Below are positions 7,869 through 13,425 of a stretch of 13,489 bases of DNA, one piece after another. The first letter of the stretch is position 1. Every line of letters starts with the position of its first letter. Source of the stretch: Ruminococcaceae bacterium UBA1448 (GTDB lineage: Bacteria; Bacillota; Clostridia; Oscillospirales; Ruminococcaceae); assembly GCA_002329405.1 (NCBI GenBank), contig DCTE01000007.1, positions 869 to 14,357 of the forward strand. The letters are read 5' to 3'. Below the pieces are notes generated by a model that worked only from the letters and a program-made list of their open reading frames with translations, had not been told where the DNA came from and made no database searches. The position numbers and the translations under genes were made by a program.

Positions 7869-7927
7869 AAATTCTGTCGAAAAAGACGAATTTTCTGCCG
7901 GCCTCTCCCGGACTTTTCGGCCCGCAG
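7869..7927. repeat. Two adjacent hairpins in the gene-free region
   Basis: The first (7869-7893) pairs AAATTC plus GTC with GAC plus GAATTT, leaving one bulged T and a six-base loop. The second (7895-7927) pairs CTGC and GGCC with GGCC and GCAG around one mismatch, with a 15-base loop. Neither is followed by a T run on either strand. They may be structured RNA or chance pairing. Confidence 0.35.
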
Positions 7928-7986
7928 GATATACAATCTGTAAAAGAAAAATGGAAATCCAGACGGGTTTTTCACATTTTTTCTCC

Positions 7987-8015
7987 TTGCAAAAAGCGGC
8001 TAAATATAGTATAGT
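7987..8015 (+). promoter_or_regulatory. Candidate promoter antisense to the SLOG gene
   Basis: TTGCAA (7987-7992) and TATAGT (8010-8015) are 17 bases apart. No + strand gene begins until 8705, so a transcript would run antisense through the SLOG gene. The -35 matches four of six consensus bases and the -10 five of six. Confidence 0.35.
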
Positions 8016-8016
8016 G

Positions 8017-8535
8017 TTAAAAGCGATATTCGCCTGGTGCCAACAGCCGGATTTTCAGTCCCTGGCTGCGGGCATAACGTACCGTATACGCCGTTCCTCC
8101 GCGTAGAGAACCATTGTACACCCCAATCAGCAGTGAACAGCAGTCTACCATATAGCGATCCCGCACAAGATACCCGCCCGAAACGGCAGACGGAATCAGC
8201 ACAATTTGTTGATCTGCCTTGTCGAGCAGGCGCTGATAACGGATCTGCCATTCTTCCGGCCAATTATCCGTCTGACCGGGAAACGGGCGGACACAGACCA
8301 GCCGGATCCACGGAAACTGTTCCCGTATAGATACGACCAGTTCTCCAGCCAGGATATCGCTTCCCATCGCCATCCCGCAGTAAAACCATATATAACCGGC
8401 TTCGATAGCCTCCTGGATCGCGTTTTGCAGCGCAAGCCGGAGGTCATCCAACCGGCAGTTGTGCAGCATCCACGGCCTGTGTCCGGTAAAACAGGCTGAA
8501 CGTGCCCGGTCAGCCTGATCAAACCCAGTGGTCAT
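8017..8535 (-). CDS. SLOG-family protein (DUF1273, YpsA-like)
   Basis: This 172-residue cytosolic protein has the DUF1273 signature of the SLOG superfamily: ACFTGHRP (residues 14-21), FYCGMAMGSD (51-60), VRPFPGQTDNW, RDRYMVD (125-131) and GGTAYTVRYA (146-155). SLOG proteins have a Rossmann-like fold that binds nucleotides or nucleotide-derived ligands. Bacillus YpsA, the best-known relative of this size, has been linked to cell division, but no catalytic role is fixed for the group. The length is close to that of YpsA. I choose ATG 8535, with AAAGGAAG eight bases upstream; an in-frame GTG at 8544 abuts that site and is unlikely. The gene stands alone, divergent from alanine racemase. I see no terminator directly after it. 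Confidence 0.85.
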   Translation of the reverse strand: MTTGFDQADRARSACFTGHRPWMLHNCRLDDLRLALQNAIQEAIEAGYIWFYCGMAMGSDILAGELVVSIREQFPWIRLVCVRPFPGQTDNWPEEWQIRYQRLLDKADQQIVLIPSAVSGGYLVRDRYMVDCCSLLIGVYNGSLRGGTAYTVRYARSQGLKIRLLAPGEYRF

Positions 8536-8591
8536 TTGCTTCACTTCCTTTCTGTCAGATGGCAGCAGGCATACTGCCCTGCCTGTATTTT

Positions 8592-8599
8592 ATTATACC
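8592..8599 (-). promoter_or_regulatory. Extended -10 promoter of the SLOG gene
   Basis: On the - strand TGG followed by TATAAT (8592-8597) forms a perfect extended -10, about 57 bases upstream of ATG 8535. The position 17 bases further upstream (TACCCG) is a poor -35, as is often tolerated with an extended -10. A CAGGCA/TGCCTG inverted repeat (8566-8571 and 8580-8585) lies around the expected transcript start. Confidence 0.6.
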
Positions 8600-8704
8600 A
8601 TTGAATAAAAATTTCGGGTAGTACCTTTATGACAAAGAAAACATTTTACAGCCTTTTGTCCTGTTGGGCTGGGCTGTATGCTGATACAGAAAGGTCTGGT
8701 ATTG

Positions 8705-9907
8705 ATGGAGTTTTTAAAAAGGACCTGGGCAGAGATCAACCTTGACGCCCTCAGGCATAATATCGAAGCCATCCGCTCGGCGATCCCCCGGCAAACCGGC
8801 ATTATCGCTGTTGTCAAGGCAGATGCCTACGGACATGGCGATGGATACATCGCCGGGGAACTGGAACAGCTGGGCATCCGCTTTTTCGCAGTCTCCAATC
8901 TGGAAGAAGCTCTTTCTCTCCGCCGGAAGGGCATCAAAGGGAATATCCTGATTCTCGGACCGACCCCCTACCGTCGGGCAGCCGACCTGGCCGGATACGG
9001 CATTACCCAGACCGTCTACTCCAGCCAGTATGCCGGTGATCTCAGCCGTGCGGCTGTCGCCGCCGGGGTAACAGTCCACTGTCACATCAAGCTGGATACC
9101 GGCATGGGCCGAATCGGATTTGTTGTCCGGGAGGATCAGGACCCCACCGAAGAAATCCGAAAGGTTACCAGCCTGCCGGGGCTTCAGTTTGACGGAATCT
9201 TCAGCCATTTTTCGTCGGCAGATGACATCACCCCAGAAGGGGAAGCCTATACTATTTTGCAGCAGCAGCGTTTCGACCGGACAGTCGCTTCGCTGGAAGC
9301 GGCGGGTATCCATTTCACCTGCCGCCATCTGCAAAACTCGGCTGGTATTGAAAACGAACGGGACTGCCGGTACGATTACGTCCGGGCGGGTATCATCCTC
9401 TATGGAATGCCGGTCGATACCAAAAAGGGCTGCGCACTGGATCTGCACCCGCTGCTGTCCATCCGTTCGGTCGTCACGATGGTCAAGACGCTGCATGCCG
9501 GAAATGCCGTCAGCTATGGCCGCCATTATACGACGGACCAGGACCGGATTATTGCGACGGTACCGATCGGGTACGCAGACGGATATCTGCGCTGCATGAG
9601 CGGCAAGGCAAGCGTCCTCATCCGCGGCAAACGTGCGCGGGTGATCGGCAACGTCTGCATGGACCAGATCATGGTGGATGTCACCGATATCCCGGGCGTA
9701 TCGGAAGAAGACATCGTCACCATTGTCGGAACGGATGGAGACGACCGCATTACCTTTGACGAACTGGCAGGATATGCCGATACCATCAGCTATGAACTCT
9801 TCTGCCTGATCGGGAAACGGGTTCCCCGGGTATACTACCGCGACGGAAAAGAGGTCGGTGCAGTCAACTATCTGATTGACGAACCCCTGACCAACCTGCC
9901 GGAATAA
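8705..9907 (+). CDS. alr: Alanine racemase
   Basis: This 400-residue PLP enzyme interconverts L-Ala and D-Ala in the cytosol and supplies D-Ala for peptidoglycan. The N-terminal barrel starts RTWAEINLDALRHNI. The PLP lysine is Lys38 in AVVKADAYGHG, and the catalytic tyrosine of the other subunit is Tyr271 in AVSYGRHY. Family motifs IKLDTGMGRIGF (near 128-139), LQNSAGI and GNVCMDQIMVDVTD (near 315-328) are all present, and the length is normal. I choose ATG 8705. AGAAAGG ends ten bases upstream, and the adjacent in-frame TTG 8702 has a better seven-base spacing, so the start may shift by one codon. ATG 8678 in the same frame has no ribosome site. No membrane domain is present, so this is not a VanT-type racemase. 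Its position near the VanRS-like genes and two D,D-carboxypeptidases gives the locus a D-alanine theme. Confidence 0.95.
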   Translation: MEFLKRTWAEINLDALRHNIEAIRSAIPRQTGIIAVVKADAYGHGDGYIAGELEQLGIRFFAVSNLEEALSLRRKGIKGNILILGPTPYRRAADLAGYGITQTVYSSQYAGDLSRAAVAAGVTVHCHIKLDTGMGRIGFVVREDQDPTEEIRKVTSLPGLQFDGIFSHFSSADDITPEGEAYTILQQQRFDRTVASLEAAGIHFTCRHLQNSAGIENERDCRYDYVRAGIILYGMPVDTKKGCALDLHPLLSIRSVVTMVKTLHAGNAVSYGRHYTTDQDRIIATVPIGYADGYLRCMSGKASVLIRGKRARVIGNVCMDQIMVDVTDIPGVSEEDIVTIVGTDGDDRITFDELAGYADTISYELFCLIGKRVPRVYYRDGKEVGAVNYLIDEPLTNLPE

Positions 9908-9914
9908 GACCAGC

Positions 9915-9943
9915 TTGACAGAAAATTTTGGCAATGCTATAAT
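9915..9943 (+). promoter_or_regulatory. Perfect consensus sigma-A promoter of the nitroreductase gene
   Basis: TTGACA (9915-9920) and TATAAT (9938-9943) are separated by exactly 17 bases, and a TGC precedes the -10 to give the extended element as well. It starts eight bases after the alr stop. Full consensus at every element is rare and predicts high basal output unless repressed. Confidence 0.9.
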
Positions 9944-9951
9944 TTATTTGT

Positions 9952-9968
9952 CAATCTTTAACAATCTT
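9952..9968 (+). repeat. Direct repeat downstream of the nitroreductase -10, candidate operator
   Basis: CAATCTT occurs at 9952-9958 and 9962-9968, a ten-base (one helical turn) spacing, right at and after the expected transcript start near 9950. A repressor bound here would block the consensus promoter. The binding protein is not identifiable. Confidence 0.35.
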
Positions 9969-9995
9969 GATTTCGGAACAGGAAGGATGTTTTCT

Positions 9996-10520
9996 ATGAC
10001 GAATGTTGTACTGGATTCCCTCAAACCCCGCCGCAGCTGCCGCAGTTACCAGCCCGGCCAGATTAAGCCGGAAGAACTCAGCGCGGTGTTGGAAGCCGGA
10101 ACCTGGGCGCCTACTGCAATGGGCACACAGGAACCGTTTATCGTCGTCGTTCAGAATCCCGATAAGATTGCACAGATCGAACGGCTCAACGCATCGGTCA
10201 TGGGCAACCCGGACGGCCATCCCTTTTATGGTGCGCCGACCTTGCTGATTGTATTTGCCGACGCATCCCGCGGCGGCGTCTTTGTCGAAGATGGGAGCCT
10301 GGTCATGGGCAACCTGCTCAACGCCGCGCACGCAGTTGGACTGGGAAGCTGCTGGATTCACCGGGCACGTGAAGTCTTTGGGACCGAAGAAGGCAAGGCA
10401 ATGATGAAGGAATGGGGTGTTCCTGAAAATTATGCCGGCATCGGCAACTGTATCCTCGGATACCCTGTACAGGAAGCACCGGCCAAACCCAGAAAAGACG
10501 GCTACGTAATTTTTGACTGA
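9996..10520 (+). CDS. Nitroreductase family FMN-dependent oxidoreductase
   Basis: This 174-residue flavoprotein of the nitroreductase superfamily starts with LDSLKPRRSCRSYQP; the RRS near residues 12-14 is the usual FMN-phosphate contact. It continues with EAGTWAPTAMGTQEPF (near 33-48) and the helix and loop GNLLNAAHAVGLGSCWIHRAREVF (near 105-128), and ends in GYPVQEAPAKPRKDGYV. These are the standard positions of family motifs, and the length fits the short, single-domain members. Such enzymes use NAD(P)H to reduce nitro groups, quinones or flavins; the natural substrate is unknown. I choose ATG 9996, with AGGAAGG nine bases upstream; ATG 9987 abuts the same site. It has its own perfect consensus promoter and its own terminator, so it is a single-gene unit. 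Confidence 0.9.
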   Translation: MTNVVLDSLKPRRSCRSYQPGQIKPEELSAVLEAGTWAPTAMGTQEPFIVVVQNPDKIAQIERLNASVMGNPDGHPFYGAPTLLIVFADASRGGVFVEDGSLVMGNLLNAAHAVGLGSCWIHRAREVFGTEEGKAMMKEWGVPENYAGIGNCILGYPVQEAPAKPRKDGYVIFD

Positions 10521-10539
10521 TACAGGCTGATACAGGCTG
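10518..10539 (+). repeat. Tandem 10-bp duplication across the nitroreductase stop codon
   Basis: TGATACAGGC occurs twice in tandem (10518-10527, 10528-10537), followed by a further TG. The first TGA is the stop codon. The second copy supplies the left arm of the following terminator, so this looks like a local slippage duplication. Confidence 0.7.
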
Positions 10540-10567
10540 TGGCGGAATTGTCTGCGTCAGCTTTTTT
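10534..10567 (+). terminator. Rho-independent terminator of the nitroreductase gene
   Basis: AGGCTG (10534-10539) pairs with CAGCTT (10558-10563). After a 2x2 internal loop, GCGGA pairs with TCTGC around an ATTG loop. A run of six T bases lies at 10562-10567. It lies about 14 bases after the stop. Confidence 0.75.
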
Positions 10568-10597
10568 ATATCTCTGATACCGCATAGCCTGCGCCGA

Positions 10598-10626
10598 TTG
10601 AAAGCAGTATCTTTATATGGTATAAT
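10598..10626 (+). promoter_or_regulatory. Sigma-A promoter of the vanR-vanS-like pair
   Basis: TTGAAA (10598-10603) and TATAAT (10621-10626) are 17 bases apart, and TGG before the -10 gives an extended element. The transcript should start near 10633, about 40 bases before ATG 10672. Confidence 0.85.
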
Positions 10627-10647
10627 CAGACTGTGTACAGCTTTCAA
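10598..10647. repeat. Inverted repeat bracketing the vanR-like promoter -10, candidate operator
   Basis: TTGAAAGC (10598-10605, overlapping the -35) is perfectly repeated in inverted form as GCTTTCAA (10640-10647). Extending to 11 bases gives 10 of 11 matches. The arms are about 39 bases centre to centre, close to four helical turns, with the -10 box between them. Autoregulation by the VanR-like protein is a natural guess. Confidence 0.5.
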
Positions 10648-10671
10648 CGCTGCCGGAAGGGAGAATTGCCG

Positions 10672-11376
10672 ATGGATGAAAAAATCCTGGTCGTCGACGA
10701 CGAAAAGGAAATTGCTGGGTTGGTAGAAGTCTATCTGAAAAATGAAGGCTATACGGTTTTTTCATGCTATAACGGGACCGACGCGCTCGCATACATTGAG
10801 CAGCAGCAGCCTTCCCTTGCGGTATTGGACGTCATGCTGCCGGATATGGATGGATTTACCCTCTGCCGGAAGATACGGGAAAAATACCTGTTTCCGATTG
10901 TCATGCTGACCGCAAGGGTCGAAGATATGGACAAGATCACCGGCCTGACGATCGGTGCGGACGATTATATCACCAAACCGTTCAACCCACTGGAACTGGT
11001 GGCACGCATCAAAACCCAACTGCGGCGGTATCTGCGGTATGACCAAAAAGGCCAGCCGGATAAAATGGCGGCACAAGATGACTCGATTCAGATTCGAGGC
11101 CTGTCCATCTCGCGTAGTCAGCACAAATGCACCCTCAACGGCAAGGAACTGACAGTTACACCGACGGAATTCAATATCTTATGGTATCTGTGCAGCCATC
11201 AGGGTAAAGCTGTATCATCTGAAGAATTGTTTGAAGCGGTATGGGGAGAAAAATACCTGGACAGCAACAACACCGTCATGGCGCACATCGCACGGCTCCG
11301 GGAAAAGATGCAGGAGCCTGCCCGCCGTCCAAAATACATCAAAACCATCTGGGGGGTCGGATACACCATTGAATAA
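10672..11376 (+). CDS. vanR: VanR-like OmpR/PhoB-family response regulator
   Basis: This 234-residue two-domain regulator has a receiver domain (1-120) with the acidic pair Asp9-Asp10, phospho-acceptor Asp53 in AVLDVMLPD, Thr80 and Lys102 in YITKPFNPLEL. A PhoB-type winged-helix DNA-binding domain follows (near 140-234), ending PKYIKTIWGVGYTIE. From memory, the motifs DKITGLTIGADDYITKPF, SLTPTEF-type helix starts and the C-terminus closely follow enterococcal VanR, so I use that symbol for the subfamily only. I choose ATG 10672, with AAGGGAG eight bases upstream. Its stop overlaps the kinase start by eight bases, so the pair is translationally coupled. Probable targets are its own promoter and that of the M15B gene downstream. 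No vancomycin-resistance ligase is nearby, so the inducing signal and a resistance role are unproven. Confidence 0.9.
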   Translation: MDEKILVVDDEKEIAGLVEVYLKNEGYTVFSCYNGTDALAYIEQQQPSLAVLDVMLPDMDGFTLCRKIREKYLFPIVMLTARVEDMDKITGLTIGADDYITKPFNPLELVARIKTQLRRYLRYDQKGQPDKMAAQDDSIQIRGLSISRSQHKCTLNGKELTVTPTEFNILWYLCSHQGKAVSSEELFEAVWGEKYLDSNNTVMAHIARLREKMQEPARRPKYIKTIWGVGYTIE

Positions 11377-12484
11377 CAACAAAATCCCATCTTCACGGCG
11401 CAGTCAGCTCAGCCGCCAGATTCTGGTACAATACCTGCTGGCAATTTCTGGAGCCGGTATTGTATTTGGCCTGCTGGTTTTGCTGCTGTGGCAGGTGGCG
11501 CAAAGTTTTGTCTGGCAGCCGTGGGACCCGGTCTACCAGCTGCTCAGTTGGATAAAAGACAACATTGTTCTGACATTCACCTGTGTTTTAGCAGCGATCT
11601 GGCTTTTCATCACCTATCTGTTTATCAACCGCCCGCTCCGCTATCTCGACCGGCTGATTGAGGCATCCAAACAGCTTGTAGTCCCAAATGAACAGGAAAT
11701 TCTTCTTCCAAAGGCAATGAAACCAGTCCAGGATGAGATGAATCTGATTCGGGAACAGGCTCTGCGCAATGCCTTTGCGGCACGGGAAGCTGAACAGCGG
11801 AAAAACGATCTGATTGTCTATCTGGCACACGATCTCAAAACCCCGCTGACCAGTGTCATCGGTTATCTGAACCTGCTGCAGGATGAACCGCAGATTTCAC
11901 CGGAACTGCGGGCACGATATACCGGCATTGCATTGGACAAGGCTTTGCGTCTGGAAGATCTGATCAACGACTTTTTTGACATTACCCGCTTTAATCTGAC
12001 CACCCTCACCCTTGAACCGGAACGGATCAATTTCAGCCGGATGCTGGAACAGATTACCTTTGAATTCAACCCGGTTCTGGCCGAAAAGGGTCTGGAATGG
12101 GAAGCAGTCATCCAGCCGGACATTTCCATCCTCTGCGACCCGGACAAGATCGAACGGGTCCTGGATAACCTTATCCGAAACGCAGTCAACTACAGCTATC
12201 CCGACAGCAAAATCTTCCTGTCCATGTACAGCCTGGGAGAACAGGTTGAAATCGACCTGAAAAATAAAGGCAAAACCATTCCGCCAGAAAAGCTGAATCG
12301 GATTTTTGAACAATTTTACCGGATTGATTCTTCCCGTTCCTCCAAAACCGGCGGTGCCGGGCTAGGGCTGGCGATCGCAAAGGAAATTGTCACCCTGCAT
12401 GGCGGGACCATCCGGGCTGCAAGTGAAAACGAAAGCATTTGCTTTGAGGTCGTTCTTCCGAAAAATTGTCAGAAAATTGTATGA
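11369..12484 (+). CDS. vanS: VanS-like sensor histidine kinase
   Basis: This 371-residue membrane kinase has transmembrane helices near residues 20-44 and 64-86 that enclose only about 20 external residues. A short linker follows, then the DHp helix with phospho-acceptor His154 in VYLAHDLKTPLTSVIGYL. The ATPase domain shows the N box DNLIRNAVNYS (266-276), F-box region FYRIDSSRSS (317-325) and G box GGAGLGLAIAKEI (328-340). EQRKNDLIVYLAHDLKTPLT closely recalls VanS. The start is TTG 11369, inside the last codons of the regulator gene. No ATG or GTG occurs before the first helix and the ribosome site is weak, so expression probably relies on coupling. The tiny external loop suggests sensing of the membrane or a lipid-linked cell-wall precursor rather than a bulky periplasmic ligand; this is inference. 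Confidence 0.88.
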   Translation: MNNNKIPSSRRSQLSRQILVQYLLAISGAGIVFGLLVLLLWQVAQSFVWQPWDPVYQLLSWIKDNIVLTFTCVLAAIWLFITYLFINRPLRYLDRLIEASKQLVVPNEQEILLPKAMKPVQDEMNLIREQALRNAFAAREAEQRKNDLIVYLAHDLKTPLTSVIGYLNLLQDEPQISPELRARYTGIALDKALRLEDLINDFFDITRFNLTTLTLEPERINFSRMLEQITFEFNPVLAEKGLEWEAVIQPDISILCDPDKIERVLDNLIRNAVNYSYPDSKIFLSMYSLGEQVEIDLKNKGKTIPPEKLNRIFEQFYRIDSSRSSKTGGAGLGLAIAKEIVTLHGGTIRAASENESICFEVVLPKNCQKIV

Positions 12485-12534
12485 ATTTCCGCAGGAGAAC
12501 GTCATCTTTCCGCCGCAAAACCCGAAAATATCCT

Positions 12535-12575
12535 TCGCCCTGTTCTGGTACAATTAAGATAACCAAACAGGGCGA
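12535..12575 (+). promoter_or_regulatory. Inverted repeat around the candidate vanY-like promoter: operator, attenuator or terminator
   Basis: TCGCCCTGTT (12535-12544) and AACAGGGCGA (12566-12575) are perfect inverted copies. After one bulged C, TGGT and ACCA extend the stem to 14 pairs around a 12-base loop. Inside lies TGG plus TACAAT (12549-12554), an extended -10 with no clear -35, about 50 bases before ATG 12606. The T-rich stretch after the hairpin (TTCCTTTT) is imperfect, so it could also be a weak terminator for vanS. Confidence 0.5.
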
Positions 12576-12605
12576 TTCCTTTTGCCCGGAAAGCGTGAGA
12601 AAAAT

Positions 12606-13391
12606 ATGTATCCTCGACAGCAGCCTTTTTATACTGGCCATAACGATGCAGAACTTCCGCCGGAACGGACGCACAGACGCAAAAAAAGACGAAAAACCGC
12701 CAGAATTGTCACAACCGCGATACTGCTCTGTCTGGCAGTAACAGCCGGATGGCAACTGCGAAAATTGCCGGGCCGGGAAATGATATCAGACATCCTTTCC
12801 TCCATCTCGGGCGAAACCATGTCGCAACTAAACAGTACGGAAACAGAAGAAAACGGCTGGCAGCTCATTCTGGTCAACCGGGAACACCCTCTGCCAGACA
12901 ATTATCAAGTTGAGCTGACCGAGCTGTCCAACGGTGAAAAGGTCGCTTCCAGCATCTATCCCGCTCTTCAGCAGATGTTTGACGATATGCGTGCAGAAGG
13001 GATCTATCCGGTTGTAGCTTCCGGTTACCGGACATTTGAAGAACAGCAGCAGATTCTTGATGAAAAAACAGCAAGCTATCGTGCAGAAGGCTATTCAGAT
13101 GCCGACGCTGCCGCACTGGCCGAAGATTGGGTCGCTATCCCCGGCACCAGTGAACATCAAACCGGTCTGGCAGTCGACATCAACGCCGACGGTATCAACT
13201 CAGCCGGATATGAGGTATACGACTGGCTGTCCGATCATGCCCATGAATATGGATTTATCAAACGGTATCCCGAAGACAAAATCGAACTGACCGGTATCTC
13301 CAATGAACCCTGGCACTATCGTTATGTTGGAAAATCAGCCGCAAAAGAAATCCACAAAAAAGGCCTCTGCCTGGAAGAATACCTTGGGTAA
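12606..13391 (+). CDS. vanY: VanY-like membrane-anchored M15B D,D-carboxypeptidase
   Basis: This 261-residue protein has a basic cytosolic N-terminus (RRKKRRK near 24-30), one transmembrane helix (33-50) and a peptidase M15B domain (near 84-260). Motifs are SGYRTFEEQQQI (Arg142), SEHQTGLAVD (zinc ligands His184 and Asp191) and NEPWHYRYVG (Glu234, His237). It ends at CLEEYLG, the ordinary family end, without the extra tail of the protein at 6179. It should act outside the membrane, removing C-terminal D-Ala from stem peptides and so the vancomycin target. I choose ATG 12606, with a weak GTGAG site; TTG 12582 in frame has none. It lies 121 bases after vanS and is likely under the control of that system. 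The last 16 bp of coding sequence before codon 258 double as the terminator arm of a convergent gene. Confidence 0.88.
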   Translation: MYPRQQPFYTGHNDAELPPERTHRRKKRRKTARIVTTAILLCLAVTAGWQLRKLPGREMISDILSSISGETMSQLNSTETEENGWQLILVNREHPLPDNYQVELTELSNGEKVASSIYPALQQMFDDMRAEGIYPVVASGYRTFEEQQQILDEKTASYRAEGYSDADAAALAEDWVAIPGTSEHQTGLAVDINADGINSAGYEVYDWLSDHAHEYGFIKRYPEDKIELTGISNEPWHYRYVGKSAAKEIHKKGLCLEEYLG

Positions 13392-13409
13392 CCCTTCCCG
13401 GCGGAGGCC
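13356..13409 (-). terminator. Terminator of the convergent - strand gene, embedded in the vanY-like coding end
   Basis: On the - strand a 16-bp stem (arms 13394-13409 and 13362-13377, one mismatch and one G-T position) is followed by six T bases (13356-13361). It lies about 16 bases after the stop of the partial gene at 13426. The distal arm and T tract lie within vanY-like codons. On the + strand the tail is only TATTATTTA, so termination there would be weaker. Confidence 0.75.
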
Positions 13410-13425
13410 GGTATTATTTATGGGA

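Larger units (their letters stand above)
7382..8016. other. AT-rich gene-free region with DnaA-box-like repeats and hairpins
   Basis: I find no convincing gene in these roughly 630 bases. It is visibly richer in A and T than the flanking genes. DnaA-box-like 9-mers (consensus TTATCCACA or complement) occur at 7587-7595 (TGTGGATAG), 7618-7626 (TTTTCAACA), 7634-7642 (TGTTGAAAA), 7752-7760 (TGTTGATAA) and 7764-7772 (TGTGGAAAC), each with one or two mismatches. A weaker one is at 7719-7727. Small palindromes lie at 7481-7495 and 7535-7544, and hairpins at 7869-7893 and 7895-7927. A 91-codon frame on the - strand (7700-7975, GTG after AAGGAG at 7983-7988) has a good ribosome site, but its second half is translated from the box region and it resembles nothing I know. 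The region could be a replication origin or another DnaA-bound site. Confidence 0.5.

Noticed and set aside
7700..7975. A 91-codon - strand frame with GTG start and AAGGAG seven bases upstream
   Set aside because: The ribosome site is good, but the second half is translated from DnaA-box-like repeats and the peptide looks random; I kept it only as a remark in the gene-free region.
8648..8677. ACAGCC/GGCTGT inverted repeat just before alr, considered as a riboswitch or terminator
   Set aside because: The stem is only six pairs with a long loop, has competing pairings through the repeated GGCTG, and no T tract follows.
8714..9934. A 406-codon open frame on the - strand across alanine racemase
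   Set aside because: It is the antisense shadow of alr, whose PLP lysine, catalytic tyrosine and full family length are clear; the antisense peptide has no recognisable domain.
8705..13391. A complete vancomycin-resistance operon
   Set aside because: No D-Ala-D-Lac or D-Ala-D-Ser ligase, dehydrogenase VanH, dipeptidase VanX or membrane racemase VanT is present, so only regulation and carboxypeptidase functions can be claimed.
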